Source: Mikania micrantha (Eukaryota; Streptophyta; Magnoliopsida; Asterales; Asteraceae). From it: a DNA stretch of 64,000 nucleotides. The first letter of the stretch is position 1; every line of letters begins with the position of its first letter. The notes beneath the pieces were generated by a model. The model had not been told where the DNA came from. It made no database searches and saw only the letters and a list, made by a program, of their open reading frames with translations. This document shows positions 11,997 through 22,672 of this stretch, piece after piece. The stretch lies in assembly GCA_009363875.1 (NCBI GenBank), contig CM018693.1, positions 107,710,362 through 107,774,361 on the forward strand, given 5' to 3'. The translations under genes were made by a program, and so were the position numbers.

Positions 11997-12694
11997 TGTT
12001 ATGCGCTAAAAATTTTACTCGGGATATTTCAGGATCAGGGATATTTAGTGATATTTAGGGATATATAACTGACTAATCATTATCTCTGTTTATTCCTAAT
12101 CTGCTTTGCGAGATTTCAGGAAGTGACAGGTTGTTATACAACTCAGCAAAAATCACGAAATGGGACCCCAACTGATTTATCTTGGAACGCGGCAACAAAG
12201 TGAGATTGACGCCATTATTTTGAACAAGTCACCCACGTTTGGAAAGTACCGAGATGTGCTCAACGTGCTTTTAAACGTTGCTGTGAGCTTGTTTGTAAAT
12301 GGATTGTATATATACCGAGGCAATTGATCGATATAGGACACTTCAAACACATTGATACTCACAGAAGCTCAATTACGCACTTAGCTTCGATCATATTGTG
12401 CTTTTTTATTGTATTGAATTCGTTTCATTATTAATAAAACTAGGCAGAGTGACATTTGTCACCTCCCGAGGTTTTTATGTCGGCAATCCTAAGGGATTAA
12501 GGGCTTTTCCTCGTACAAATCTCGTGTGTAAGCTGTTTATTTCATTTCAATATTCTGGAATATCCCTAGGGATCCTTAGGGATATTTTCGTTGTAAATCG
12601 CATATAACTGATATCTTCAATCATAAAACACAATACCCCACTTTTCTAACTCGGTTTTGCTAAGAATTAAGCTTGTTAATTTTTACCCGAAACA
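11997..12694 (+). repeat. 3' LTR of Retand element, 698 bp
   Basis: It runs from TGTTATGCGC, right after the polypurine tract, to CCCGAAACA. A TATA-like TGTATATATACC lies near 12,303. The 5' partner is outside the window, so the end position rests on the TG...CA rule and on where the surrounding LTR tail resumes. Confidence 0.6.
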
Positions 12695-13879
12695 GTATCT
12701 GTCTAGGGTAATTCACTAGGACAAGTGTCCACACAACATCACATCGAGAATTTGCTGAGGAATTCTCAAACATCTCACATCAGAGTCATTTACCATTCGT
12801 TGATGCGGGTCAACCGACGGTAACGTAGATGATACCATAGGTTTAACAAACCTCCAGCGCTAGGCTGGTACGTTACACGCATTCACACATGAAACAACAA
12901 CTCAGATTAGTTCCAGGGGAACTAATCATACCACCACATCAGTTGGGGTTGGTAAATGATCACATGGTTGATATTACGGACAGGCCACACAACAAAAACA
13001 AGAATTTTCAAACAAAAACAATTGTTCAAGACTTGGTCTTGAACGAGTTTCAAATGAGTACACATTAAACAATGTTTTACTACAAGAAAGAAGCGTCACT
13101 TGTGTGACTTTCTAACTAACAAAACCTGTCTCCTATATCAGGAGACAGAGCATATGCTTCTTTCTCACAACTTCATTTTACAATCATCTGTCGTGTCGTG
13201 TAGAGTGGAGATACACAAGTGACAAGGCCTGATTCCCGTTAAGGACTTCCTCGTGGACCACCGAAGGGGTGGTGGGCTAGCGGCCGAGCTTTGGCTCTAC
13301 GTATGCCCTATACATAAACTACCTTCGATGATTTGGGATGGTTTCAGTAATGATGTTCAGACTGACGCGCTTGTGTAATTCATTCGTGTTTTCAAAGCCA
13401 TTCACCCACCGCTTTCAAAACCGTTGTGAATGGAAAGATTTTCACTAAACCTTTTTACAAAACCTAACATTTTCAAAACTATTGTGACTCACCAACCTAG
13501 TGTTGACATATTTTACATGTTCTCAGGTGAAGAACAGGTGAAAGCAGGATGAATTTAGAGAGAGAAAGATAGGATCCCTTAGAGAAACGTACAACTTCTG
13601 CATGGAGTTTATCTGGTTAGGTCGGATACAAGATTCAAGACTTTCACCGTGCAAGCAACTTCTCTGGAACATCTGGTCCACATTCCAGATGTCCAAGTCA
13701 AGTTGTAATAGAATTAAATTATAAAACAGTTGCAATTTAATTTTATTCATTTAATGTATTTTAGTATTCTCATATTATCATGTGCAATGTAACAATCTGG
13801 TCACTCCGATTACAATCACGCCTCAAGACTATTCCGCTCGATGGGTCTCCGATCCGGCCTGCCGGCCCTGGGTGTGACA
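12695..13879 (+). repeat. 3' part of a long LTR related to family S (copy S3)
   Basis: It ends GGGTGTGACA and has the same closing blocks as the 4-kb solo LTRs: ACCATAGGTTTAACAAACCT at about 12,835, CTCACCAACCTAGTGTTGAC at 13,488, TCTCAGGTGAAGAACAGG at 13,521 and ATTCCGCTCG at 13,831. Its left part should lie beyond the left edge, with the Retand element inserted in it. The missing left junction cannot be checked here. Confidence 0.6.
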
Positions 13880-14143
13880 GTCCATGTGTCGAGGAAACTG
13901 TAGAAACAGGTGCGAATTAGGGATATTTGGTAAATCACCATCAGATCCTGATGAAGCAGATGGTGTAGGACTACGTCCACGTCATTAGGAAGCTCCTGCA
14001 TGTGAAGTACCTGCCATGATCTGAAAAAAAACCAAAAAAAATAATTTAAACGGCCGTATAGCCCATAAACGGGCGTATAGATCAAACTAAATTGCCTGAT
14101 AGGGCAAAGGTTGTTAAACCTATACGGCCTTATACATACTAAA
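13880..14143 (-). other. Remnant of older locus, with a possible 5' exon
   Basis: On the minus strand a T-rich tract and CAG (14,021-14,023) precede ATCATGGCAGG, like a splice acceptor. From ATG at 14,017 the reading is MAGTSHAGAS, two stops, then a Ser/Pro-rich stretch (SPTPSASSGSDGDLPNIP) up to the edge of the LTR at 13,880. The rest (14,040-14,143) holds ACGGCCGTATA words that match 25,670-25,780 across the Tekay-like element. I do not recognise the possible protein. Confidence 0.35.
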
Positions 14144-16863
14144 TGGTCACACCCACAAATTCCCACGTGCGGTGTCAGACCGCGCGGTTGTGACGTGGCC
14201 AGGAATCATAGCTCTTGGTCATATAGAACGACTCTATATGAGTTACAGAAACATACAGTTTTGTAAAATAATCGGTCATGTTTTCATAAATAAACAGTGG
14301 AAAAGTTCATGTTTAAAGCAACAGATTAAATGTAAATTGTTTGCAGCGGAAATGAAAAGTGTATCAGACACTACATGGTTAATATTGTTTCAATCACAAA
14401 ATCGAAATGCAAGCCTAGGACTAGAGTCTAAATGCATGAGACTCTCTTGTGTATCCTCCAGTGCATCCTAGCTTGTAATCATCATTTACCTGAGAATACA
14501 TGCGAAAACATGTCAACATAAAGATGGTGAGTTCAAAGGTTTAGACAGTAATGAAACAGTAAGACAAACATATACTCGGTATGTTAAGTTGTTTGTTGGA
14601 TCCACGATCCAGAGTGTTTCAGTTCATCTTATCGAAACATGACTGTTTCCTTTGCCTCCCCGGGTCATCGCTGAACCTAGCGTCACCATCGATATTACAC
14701 TCGTTATGACCTCCAGTCAACGTTGTTGCCGAGTGGGGCTAGTCAAACCCAGTAGTAGTACGTAATAACGACTCGTTTGTTATACAAGTAACGGTAAGGA
14801 TATATGAGGACTTGTTGCGATAATAGTTACACTCAAAATAGTTTTACAACATACCAGTCATATATCTAAAACAGATGCATAGTATTCTCACCCCAAGAGT
14901 TTAACAAAACAGTTAAAGAGTAAAAGTGGGGCTGTAAATTCGTCACATGAACGGAGTAGTGTGCCTCTTAGCAATTACCTATATCACATAGGTGTTATGA
15001 GTTTGTGTTCACATTCGTGTGGGTCTCACAGGACCGTATTTTTGTCCAACAAACCCTAAGTTGTTATGTGGGTCGCGTTGACCGTGTTGGCCGTGTTTGA
15101 CCTAACGACCCGTTGGTGACGTATTTAGTTCAAGTGATCATTTAACGTGCGGCTAGTGTCGTGTGATGTGTGTGAGCACATAATATGCATCCGTGGGATA
15201 CCTTACTATTTATAGTAAGTTCCCATTTTAGGAAAGTTTCCATTTTAGGATGGTTTCCATATTAAGCAAGTTATGCAAGCCAGCACTTTGTGTTTGTTCT
15301 ACCATGCATGGTTAACCTACATGGTCATGTTATCACATAGCACATAATCATACTTGGTCAATTAAGCACGTTTCTCGTTTGAAAGTTTCTATTTATAGGA
15401 AGCTTGCGAAAATAAGCGTATTTTACTAAGTCTACTAATCAAACTCATCAAAACATCCTTATTCTAGTTTCCAATAGTCATTTAAGCATGCTTGTTACAA
15501 CTAACACATCGTTAATCATCAGTTTCTTGAAATAAAGTTACTATTTATAGACATAACGAGGTAAATCAAGTTTTATAACACTTTCAACAATCAAATGTAC
15601 TTAGAATCATCATGCAAAACATAAATTATAAACTCAAACACATGCATATGGCTATTTCATCATCTTTCACTATCTTGTAACATTAAAGTTACTAAAATGG
15701 TAACATTTCACAATCTCATTGTACCATAAGTCTTACACATTAATATGTCAAGAATCATCATTTCAAACACAATCTAATAGTCTGAAACCTATGCATGTTT
15801 CTATTTCATCATACAACAATGTTTTGTAACATAAAAGTTTCTAAAAATGGAAAACAATTGCAAATAATCATTTCTAGACTAAACCAACCATCCTTGATCA
15901 TGTAAATCATCACAAATATCATTTATAATCATGTATCCTTAACCAAAATCATCTAAATCACATTAGATCATAAATGCATGTAAGTAAAAGTTACCATCTT
16001 TAACATTATGACTAAAATGACTATCAAATCACCACAAGATCATCATGGATTGTTCCAATATCATCAAATCAGTCCCACCATAATCAGATCACAGATCAAA
16101 TCAGCTTCTAATGCTCCTGGAACTCCTCTTCTAGCAGGTTGATGGGGTTGGTGGTCTCTTCCTTCCTTCCTTCAAGCTCCAAGTGTTTGATTCTTCAAAC
16201 TTGAGCTCTCAAAGGTCCATCAATGGCTTCCACCAGTACCCTTGAGTGTTTCAGAGGGTTTTCAGGTGTCTTAGGGTGGCTTAAGACAAGTAGGAAGCGT
16301 CTGTTTCGAGTAAAAAAGAGTGTGGTAGGGTGATGATGGTTTTTGGATGCCCAAGAAGATATTATACGATTCTGAGCTGGCAGGCGCATCGCCTGGCGGG
16401 CGTCACTATGCCTGGGTGTAGCGTGTGGATGGGAGGGTTCTTGAAGTATCTGATGGTCTCGGGGCATCGCCAAGGGTGGTGTATTGGGTCTGGGCGTAGC
16501 GCCCGGGCCGCTGGACAAGCCCAATAGGCCCATTTTTCATGTTTTGGCCCGTTTTTCGCGTGTTTCATGATTGCGATCATAGTTTTGAGACTTATAAACA
16601 TCATTTCACTTGTTTTAGGTTCCCTGGAGCCTAAGTGTTGTGAAATTGGGTTGTGGTTTGTTTATTTCATCAACGTTCGTTATTCAAGACATGTGCGGGC
16701 GTTTTACAATAATTCCTTGAATTACCTGATTACTGTGTGTGTTTGGACTGTTGTGCCACATGTCACACTAAATATCACTAATTCTAGTGCCACGTATGTA
16801 ATAATAATATACATTATTATTAAAATAAAATAAATGCTGACCTGGAAAATACGAGGTGTCACA
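14144..16863 (-). repeat. 3' LTR of the Tekay-like element, 2,720 bp
   Basis: It is bounded by TGGTCACACCC on the left and GAGGTGTCACA on the right, and aligns throughout with 22,673-25,585. Compared with the other LTR it lacks about 150 bp (equivalent to about 24,675-24,822) and about 25 bp near 14,940. On the minus strand it carries the ACTCACC...ATTCTCAGGT block shared by most LTRs in this window. The GC-rich patch at 16,380-16,520 holds words such as GGCGCATCGCC. Confidence 0.85.
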
Positions 16864-16880
16864 TCATCACCCAATTAATA
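16863..16880 (-). other. Polypurine tract of the Tekay-like element
   Basis: The minus strand reads AATTGGGTGATGA next to the LTR start TGTGACACC. The upstream GGGACGAAATTCC is shared with the end of the 26,655-40,296 element (GGGACGAAATCTC), as expected for related lineages. Confidence 0.5.
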
Positions 16881-16898
16881 GGAATTTCGTCCCGAAAT

Positions 16899-18516
16899 TC
16901 AGTATGTGTTGTCGGTGTTTGTCTGGTTTGTGAACAGGTGAGGGTATTTCTTTTTCATTTGATCCTCTCGTTCCAAGGTGTATTCTGGTCCACTCCGTGA
17001 GTTCCATTGCACCTTAACTATCGGTATGCAACTAAGATTGAGCGTTTTGATTTCTCGGTCCATTATTTCTACCAGTTCCTCAACGAAGTGAAGTTGCTCA
17101 TCGATCTGAAGTTCCTCTAAAGGAATTACGAGTGTTTCATCGGATAAGCACTTCTTGAGGTTGGATATATGGAATACGTTGTGTACGCTACTTAGTTCTT
17201 GCGGCAGATTTAGATCATAGGCCACGGGGCCTATACGTTTCGTGATTTCGAACGGTCCGAAGTAACGAGGGTTTTGCTTCCCCTGTTTTCCAAATAGGAT
17301 CACTCCCTTCCAGGGTGAGACTTTAAGAAGCACTCGATCTCCCACCTGGAATTCTAAAGGCTTGCGACTCTTGTCGGCGTAGCTCTTCTGTCGATCCCGC
17401 GCTGCCGCCATTCTGTTTCGTATCTGCACGATCTTCTCGGTTGTCTCGTGCACAAGCTCGGGACCAGTCAGTTGGCTTTCACAAACTTCTGCCCAACAGA
17501 GGGGTGATCTGCACTTACGTCCGTAAAGTGCTTCAAATGCTGCAGCCTTGATGCTCGTGTGATAACTGTTATTGTAGGAGAATTCTACCAAAGGTAAGTG
17601 AGTCTCCCAGCTGCTACCGAAGTCTATTACGCATGCTCGAAGCATGTCCTCTAGTGTTTGGATGGTTCGTTTGCTTTGTCCATCCTTCTGTGGGTGAAAG
17701 GAAATACTCATATCTAGTCTTGTCCCTAGTGCCTTATGCAAGGACTTCAAAAAATGTGCCATAAATCGGTTGTCTCGGTCAAATATTATGGAGATCGGAA
17801 CTCCATGTCTGGAAACTACTTCATTCAGTTAGATTTGAGTCAATCTATCCAACTTGTCCGTTTCTTTGATTGGCAGGAAATGTGCAGATTTCGTAAGTTG
17901 GTTTTACGATCACCCAGATGGTATCGCAACCACTTGCCGTCTTTGGCAGTTTTGTGATGAAATCCATGGAAATCTGTTCCCATTTCCATACCGGGATTTT
18001 GGGTTGTTGTAGTAGTCCTGATGGTTTCTGATATTCGACTTTTACCTTAGAGCAAGTCGGACACTTACTCACATAAGTCACGATTTCTGACTTCATGTTA
18101 GGCCACCAATAAGTCATCTTTAGATCATGATACATCTTATCAGAACTTGGATGTTCGGAGTATCGGCTTTTGTGTGCTTCGTCCATCACTACATCCTTTA
18201 ATCCTCCGTAGTGCGGAATCCAAATCCGATCCATAAGATAGTAAGCTCCATAAGTTTTCACCTCTAGTTGCTTATCCATGCCTCGCAAGGATTCGTGAGT
18301 GAAGTTGTCGGTTTTTAGAACTTCCTGTTGTGCAGTTCGGATCTGACTAGGTAGCTCTGAGCGTATTGTGAGCTGTAGTGCACGTACGCTCTTGGTTGTT
18401 TCCTTTCTACTCAACGCGTCGGCTACTACGTTAGCTTTTCTTGGATGATACTTGATAGCCCAGTCATAATCGCCTATCAGTTCGACCTATCTGCGTTGTC
18501 TCATGTTTAATTCCTT
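16899..18516 (-). pseudogene. Integrase and chromodomain-like tail, Tekay-like element
   Basis: The frame is split near 17,800-17,850 and at 18,415. The zinc-finger part (SRYSEHPSSDKMYHDLKMTY then KCPTCSKVK) lies near 18,050-18,170. The expected first Asp is replaced: IWVIVKPTYEI has Lys where VDRLTKS is usual (about 17,903). The second Asp region (FDRDNRF) is at about 17,780. The catalytic Glu is also Lys (HPQKDGQSKRTIQ, codon 17,670-17,672). The tail contains GPFEITKRIGPVAYDL and ends EDQMKKKYPHLF. With two of three catalytic residues lost, it could not integrate DNA even if the frame were open. Confidence 0.8.
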
Positions 18517-19511
18517 CTAGTCGAAGGTGTACTGTAGGCTCTTATGATCCGTGAATATTGTGCACTTGGTGTCGTATAGGTAGTGCCTCCAGATTTTCAA
18601 CACGAACACCACGGCTCCTAACTCCAAATCATGAGTCGTGTAGTTCTTCTCATGCACTTTCAGTTGTCGAGACGCATAAGCTATGACTTTCTCGCGTTGC
18701 ATTAGCACACAACCGAGTCCTTGTTTTGATGCGTCGCAGTAGACTACAAAATCTTCACATCCCTCTGGTAGGGGTAGGATCGGTGCACTGCACAATTTCT
18801 ACTTCAACAGGTTGAAAGCAGATTCTTGTTTCTCTCCCCATTCAAACGTCTTGTCTTTATGTGTAAGAGATGTCAATGATTGCGCGATCTTCGAGAATCC
18901 CTCGATAAACCGCCTGTAGTACCCTGCCAGTCCTAGGAATTGTCGCACCTCAGTCGGGGTCTTGGGTGCTTCCCAGTTCTTAATAGCCTTGATCTTGGCT
19001 GGGTCTACATGTATCCCTTTCTCGTTTACTACGTGTCCAAGAAACTGGACTTCGCGAATCCAAAAGTCGCATTTAGAGAACTTCGCATACAATTGTTCTG
19101 TCTTCAGCAGTTCTAAGACGAGTCTCAAATGTTCAGCATGTTCTTCCTGAGTCTTGGAGTAGATCAGGATGTCATCTATGAATACGATTACGAACTTGTC
19201 GAGATACGGTTTGCATACGCGATTCATGAGATCCATGAATACAGCCGGTGCGTTGGTTAGTCCGAAGGGCATGACCAAAAATTCGTAGTGTCCGTACCGT
19301 GTCCTGAAGGCTGTCTTCGGGATGTCCTCCTATTGTATCCTGAGTTGATGGTAACTAGATCTTAAATAAATCTTTGAATAGTAGCTTGACCCTTGCAATT
19401 GGTCAAAAAGATCGTCTATTCGCGGTAACGGGTATCGATTCTTGATCGCACCTTGTTCAGCTCTCGGCAGTCTATGCACATACGGAACGATCCATCATTC
19501 TTCTTCACAAA
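18517..19511 (-). pseudogene. Reverse transcriptase and RNase H, Tekay-like element
   Basis: The first part of RT (about 19,280-19,511) has a stop after WGAPV and at least one frameshift. From 19,278 the palm reads MPFGLTNAPAVFMDLMNRV, then VFIDDILIYSK near 19,170, so the catalytic Asp pair is kept. FLGLAGYYRRFIEGFSKIA follows. RNase H (18,795-18,517) has YCDASKQGLGCVL and FTDHKSLQY. A stop separates RT from RNase H at about 18,797. Confidence 0.8.
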
Positions 19512-20567
19512 TCAGACCGGTGCTCCCCATGGTGAGAAGCTCGATCGGATAAATCCTCTATCTAACAACTCCTGCAGCTGATTAGATAGTTCTTGCATTT
19601 CGGTAGGGGCCAATCGATACGGCGCCTTAGCTATCGGTGCGGCTCCCGGTGTTAGATCTATCTGAAACTCCACTTGTCGCTTTGGTGGTAGTCCAGGTAG
19701 ATCGTCAGGAAAGACTTCGGGAAAGTCACGAACGACAGCTATGTCTTCAATCCTTCTTTCCTTCTTCGGTTGTTCAGTGACAAGGGCTAAGAGGGCTGTG
19801 TACCCTTTTTGTAGGTACTTGCTTGCTTTCATGCAGGACATGATGTTTAGTGGTATTTCACGCCGTTCTCCTTGAATCGAGATCTGCTCTCCACTTGGCA
19901 ACGTAACTCGTATAATCTTCTCGTTGCACACGATCTTGGCATGGTTAGCAGATAACCAATCCATTCCAACCATTTCGTCGAAGCTCCCGAGAGTTACCGG
20001 CATCATATCTATCTCTAGTTCGTGATCTGCTAGCATTAAGACACATCCCTTGAATATGTGCTGCGTCTCGATCAGTTTGCCGTCTGCCAACTCTACGGTA
20101 TACTTATAGTCTAGTGGGGTTGGGGTCATGTTAAGCAGTTTGCTAAAATCGCTAGAGATAAAACTCCTATCGGCACCAGTATCAAATAATATGCTAGCGT
20201 AGACATTATTTAAAAGAAACGTATTGGTAACGATGTTGGGGTCATCTTTGGCTTCGCCTGATCCGATCACGAATGCCCTGCCCCTTGCCGGATTGCCTCC
20301 GGTGTTCTTATTTTGCGGATAATCTCGGCGCATGTGCCCTGGCTTTCCGCAGGTAAAGCATCCCATCAAGGTGTCATTCTTGTTTGTGTTGGGGTTCAGG
20401 TTTAGGTTTGATCGGCATTCTTTGGCTACATGACCGTTTCGCCCACAGTTTGTGCACTTGACCCTTTTGCATGGGCAGAAGTGATGATAGGAACAGTTGT
20501 TGCATTTGGGGCTGTTGCCCCGGTATCCCCCTTTTCCTTGGGTGTCAGATTGTGTGGCAGTGAACAC
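19512..20567 (-). pseudogene. Gag zinc knuckles, protease and RT start, Tekay-like element
   Basis: An open stretch of 351 codons carries two CCHC knuckles (CTNCGRNGHVAKEC and CFTCGKPGHMRRDY, the second lacking its last Cys). The protease follows with FDTGADRSFIS (about 20,165-20,195), and then the RT N-terminus with DFPEVFPDDLPGLPPKRQVE. It was part of a longer Gag-Pol frame, and the Met at 20,567 is not a real start. The frame closes at the stop after WGAPV. Confidence 0.8.
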
Positions 20568-21473
20568 TTTTTTAGGTGCTGGACGATGTTGGGTTGGTTG
20601 TTGAGGTGAGAAGGTGCGGTTGTTGCTTGGCTCCCACTTCTACTTAGGTTCCCGAGGCTTCAGATGTTCACCCCTTTTCGGCAGTTTGCCCTGGGCTATT
20701 TCCTGGTCAGTCAATTTGTAAGCCAGTCGGATGGTGGGTTGGATCTGTGTCGGGTCAGAAGCTGTGACCATGCTTTGTATCTGTTCGGGTAGTCCGCTGA
20801 TGAACTGCTCGATCTTCTTGTATTCCAGCGTCACCATTGCCAGACATAGCTTGTACAGTTCGTGAAATCGAGTGCAGTACTGCTCTATTTCAGATCCCAC
20901 CATTTTGTGCACCCAGAATTCTTCCTCAAGCTTCTTGATTTTGTTTCGAGGACGGTACTCCTCGTGGAGCATTTTTGGTGAACTCCTCCCATGATATAGA
21001 GTTTGCAGCTTCCAGTCCCAAAGTTTGGACATGGGAGTTCCACCATGTGAGGGCAGGTCCCTCTAGCGTCCCGGTGGCATATTTCACCCGGTTCTCCTCC
21101 GAACAGTCGGACATGGAGAATACCGACTCTATCTTTTCGATCCATCGAAGCAGTCCCACTTCTCCATTGGTACCCTTGAAGTTGTGAGGGTGACAGCTTA
21201 GAAACGCTTTAAATGAACATCCCTTGGTTGTGCTCCCATGGGATCTTGTTCGTCGGGAATCAAAGTCATGTGTTAGTGATTGCGTTGTCTAAACTAAGTT
21301 AGTCGTATTCGAGTTGGGTTAGTACCGTGGTTAGTTCAACTTGTCTCGCTATGCAGTCTACTCGCCTCTTATTCAGCGATGGCTTTGTTGACCCTTCGGT
21401 CAACCATCATCTTGATGGTCGCCGAAGCAATCGGTCTTTTGTGTGGCCGGGTGTGTGTTCCTCTTCCCGCCAT
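20568..21473 (-). pseudogene. Gag capsid region, Tekay-like element
   Basis: The likely Gag start is ATG at 21,473 (MAGRGTHTRPHKRP). Two frames carry the capsid part: WIEKIESVFSMSDCSEEN with ALTWWNSHVQTL (21,159 to about 20,980), and then EEYRPRNKIKKLEEEFW and FISGLPEQIQSMV (21,032-20,640). A frameshift near 20,980 and early stops break it. This is the standard retrotransposon gag domain, forming the particle shell. Confidence 0.7.
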
Positions 21474-21707
21474 AGTTAGTTTCTATATGGAACGGATAAC
21501 GTGTTAGTTGTCAGCAGTGTTAGATGTTTGAGTCAGAGTACATCATGAATAAAGGCACAAATGATAAAACGAACATATCATTTCATTAATAATAGCTTTG
21601 AGTACAATGATTTTCAAAATGAAATACTACTATCATGGTTCATATGAGCACATCCCGCTCATCTAGGCATACAATCAAAATAAAATAACTGAAATGAAAC
21701 AACCTAA

Positions 21708-22518
21708 CTAGTCTGAAGCAATCGTGGAGTGTGAATCTCCACTGTCTGCAAGCTCGTTGTCCTGCTCCTCCTCGGGATCCTCCTCCGGATCCTCGTTGAA
21801 GTTCCCCTCCTAGAGGTCTTCCGCCTCGAACTGAGGCGCCTCCTCGGGCGGTGGCTCCACGATGAATTGCTCCACCCATGCATTCAGCATGGCGTCGCTG
21901 TCTTGGATCATCGTCGTGTTCTCCCCCGACACGTCCTCTACTTCTACCTGTCGTCCGCCGTGCTTGTGCATGGTTGCAGTTAGTCCTGCTGCTCCTCGAG
22001 CTATCCGGTCATGTCGCGGATATCCGCGACTACAGCTGCTGTCTCGTCCTGTCGTCGGATCGAGTCCTTGTTCATACTGACCAAGCCATTATGCATTCGA
22101 TTAGTATAAGCAAGCTCATCCTCTAGGTGATCTACACGTCTCTGGAGGCACTGGTTATCCTCTCGTAGAGTCCTGACCTCATCAGTCAGCACATACAGCA
22201 GTCGGGAATCCATAGTAAACCTCGAGACTAACGCGAAGAATGCCCGCTCCATGGGCACGCTTAGTGGTGGTAATGCAGGTCTGCTAGATGCATCACCTAG
22301 CAAAGGTAATAGAGGGACTCTCTCCTCCTTGACCCAGGTAGCAACAGTAGCGGGCTACTATGTCCAGTGCTGCTCGATGATCGAGCTCTCTTAGACTCCT
22401 AAGAGTCTACTCGGGCTACTATGTCCTGTATCCTCTGCTTATCTTCCTCAGTCAGCTCGTACTCGACCGGGCACTTCCCCGGGTTCCTCTCGTCCTGGTT
22501 GTTGTTGTTGTTGTCCAT
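21708..22518 (-). pseudogene. Extra ORF ahead of gag, coiled coil and acidic tail
   Basis: Between the primer site and gag the minus strand can be read from ATG at 22,518 (MDNNNNNQDERNPGKCPVEY) to TAG at 21,708, about 270 codons. Several frame breaks interrupt it: a stop near 22,400, a shift near 22,330 and stops near 22,000. The middle contains EVRTLREDNQCLQRRVDHLE, which looks like a coiled coil. The C-terminal part is very acidic (EGNFNEDPEEDPEEEQDNEL). I do not recognise the family. Its position, separate from gag by about 235 bp, marks an accessory ORF that is absent from the related element at 29,675-40,296. Confidence 0.55.
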
Positions 22519-22656
22519 TCCTGCATTCTTGGTTAAATAAGTAACAGTATACAATAATAGGAGAATATTATTGTGCCAAGTCTAGGGTAGTGTCTAGTGT
22601 TAAGCAGTGGCTGTAGTCTAATTTTACTACATGCAAACCTAGTTCCCTATAACCAA

Positions 22657-22669
22657 GGCTCTGAAACCA
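22657..22669 (-). other. Primer-binding site, initiator tRNA-Met type
   Basis: The minus strand reads TGGTTTCAGAGCC just inside the LTR, one mismatch from the TGGTATCAGAGCC seen at 32,566. It fixes the direction of the element and the LTR boundary. Confidence 0.75.
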
Positions 22670-22672
22670 GTC

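Larger units (their letters stand above)
1..12694 (+). mobile_element. Tat/Retand-like Ty3/gypsy retrotransposon, 5' end outside window
   Basis: Gag end, protease, RT, RNase H, a second (archaeal-type) RNase H, integrase, a long 3' region and a 3' LTR follow in order on the plus strand. The protease motif DGGSS, the RT block DLNKACPKD and the extra RNase H with YTDGASN are typical of the Tat lineage (family knowledge). The 5' LTR and most of gag lie left of the window. The copy is old: there are in-frame stops and frameshifts in every domain and the integrase has lost an aspartate. A solo LTR (3,442-7,507) interrupts it. The 3' LTR is 11,997-12,694. The element appears to be inserted in another long LTR whose tail resumes at 12,695. 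Confidence 0.82.

Noticed and set aside
13816..14166. Minus-strand ORF of 116 codons
   Set aside because: It runs across the LTR S3 end into spacer, so it is a chance frame over a junction.
16195..16604. ORFs in the GC-rich part of the Tekay-like LTR
   Set aside because: They overlap in several frames, are not kept in the other LTR copy and match no domain.
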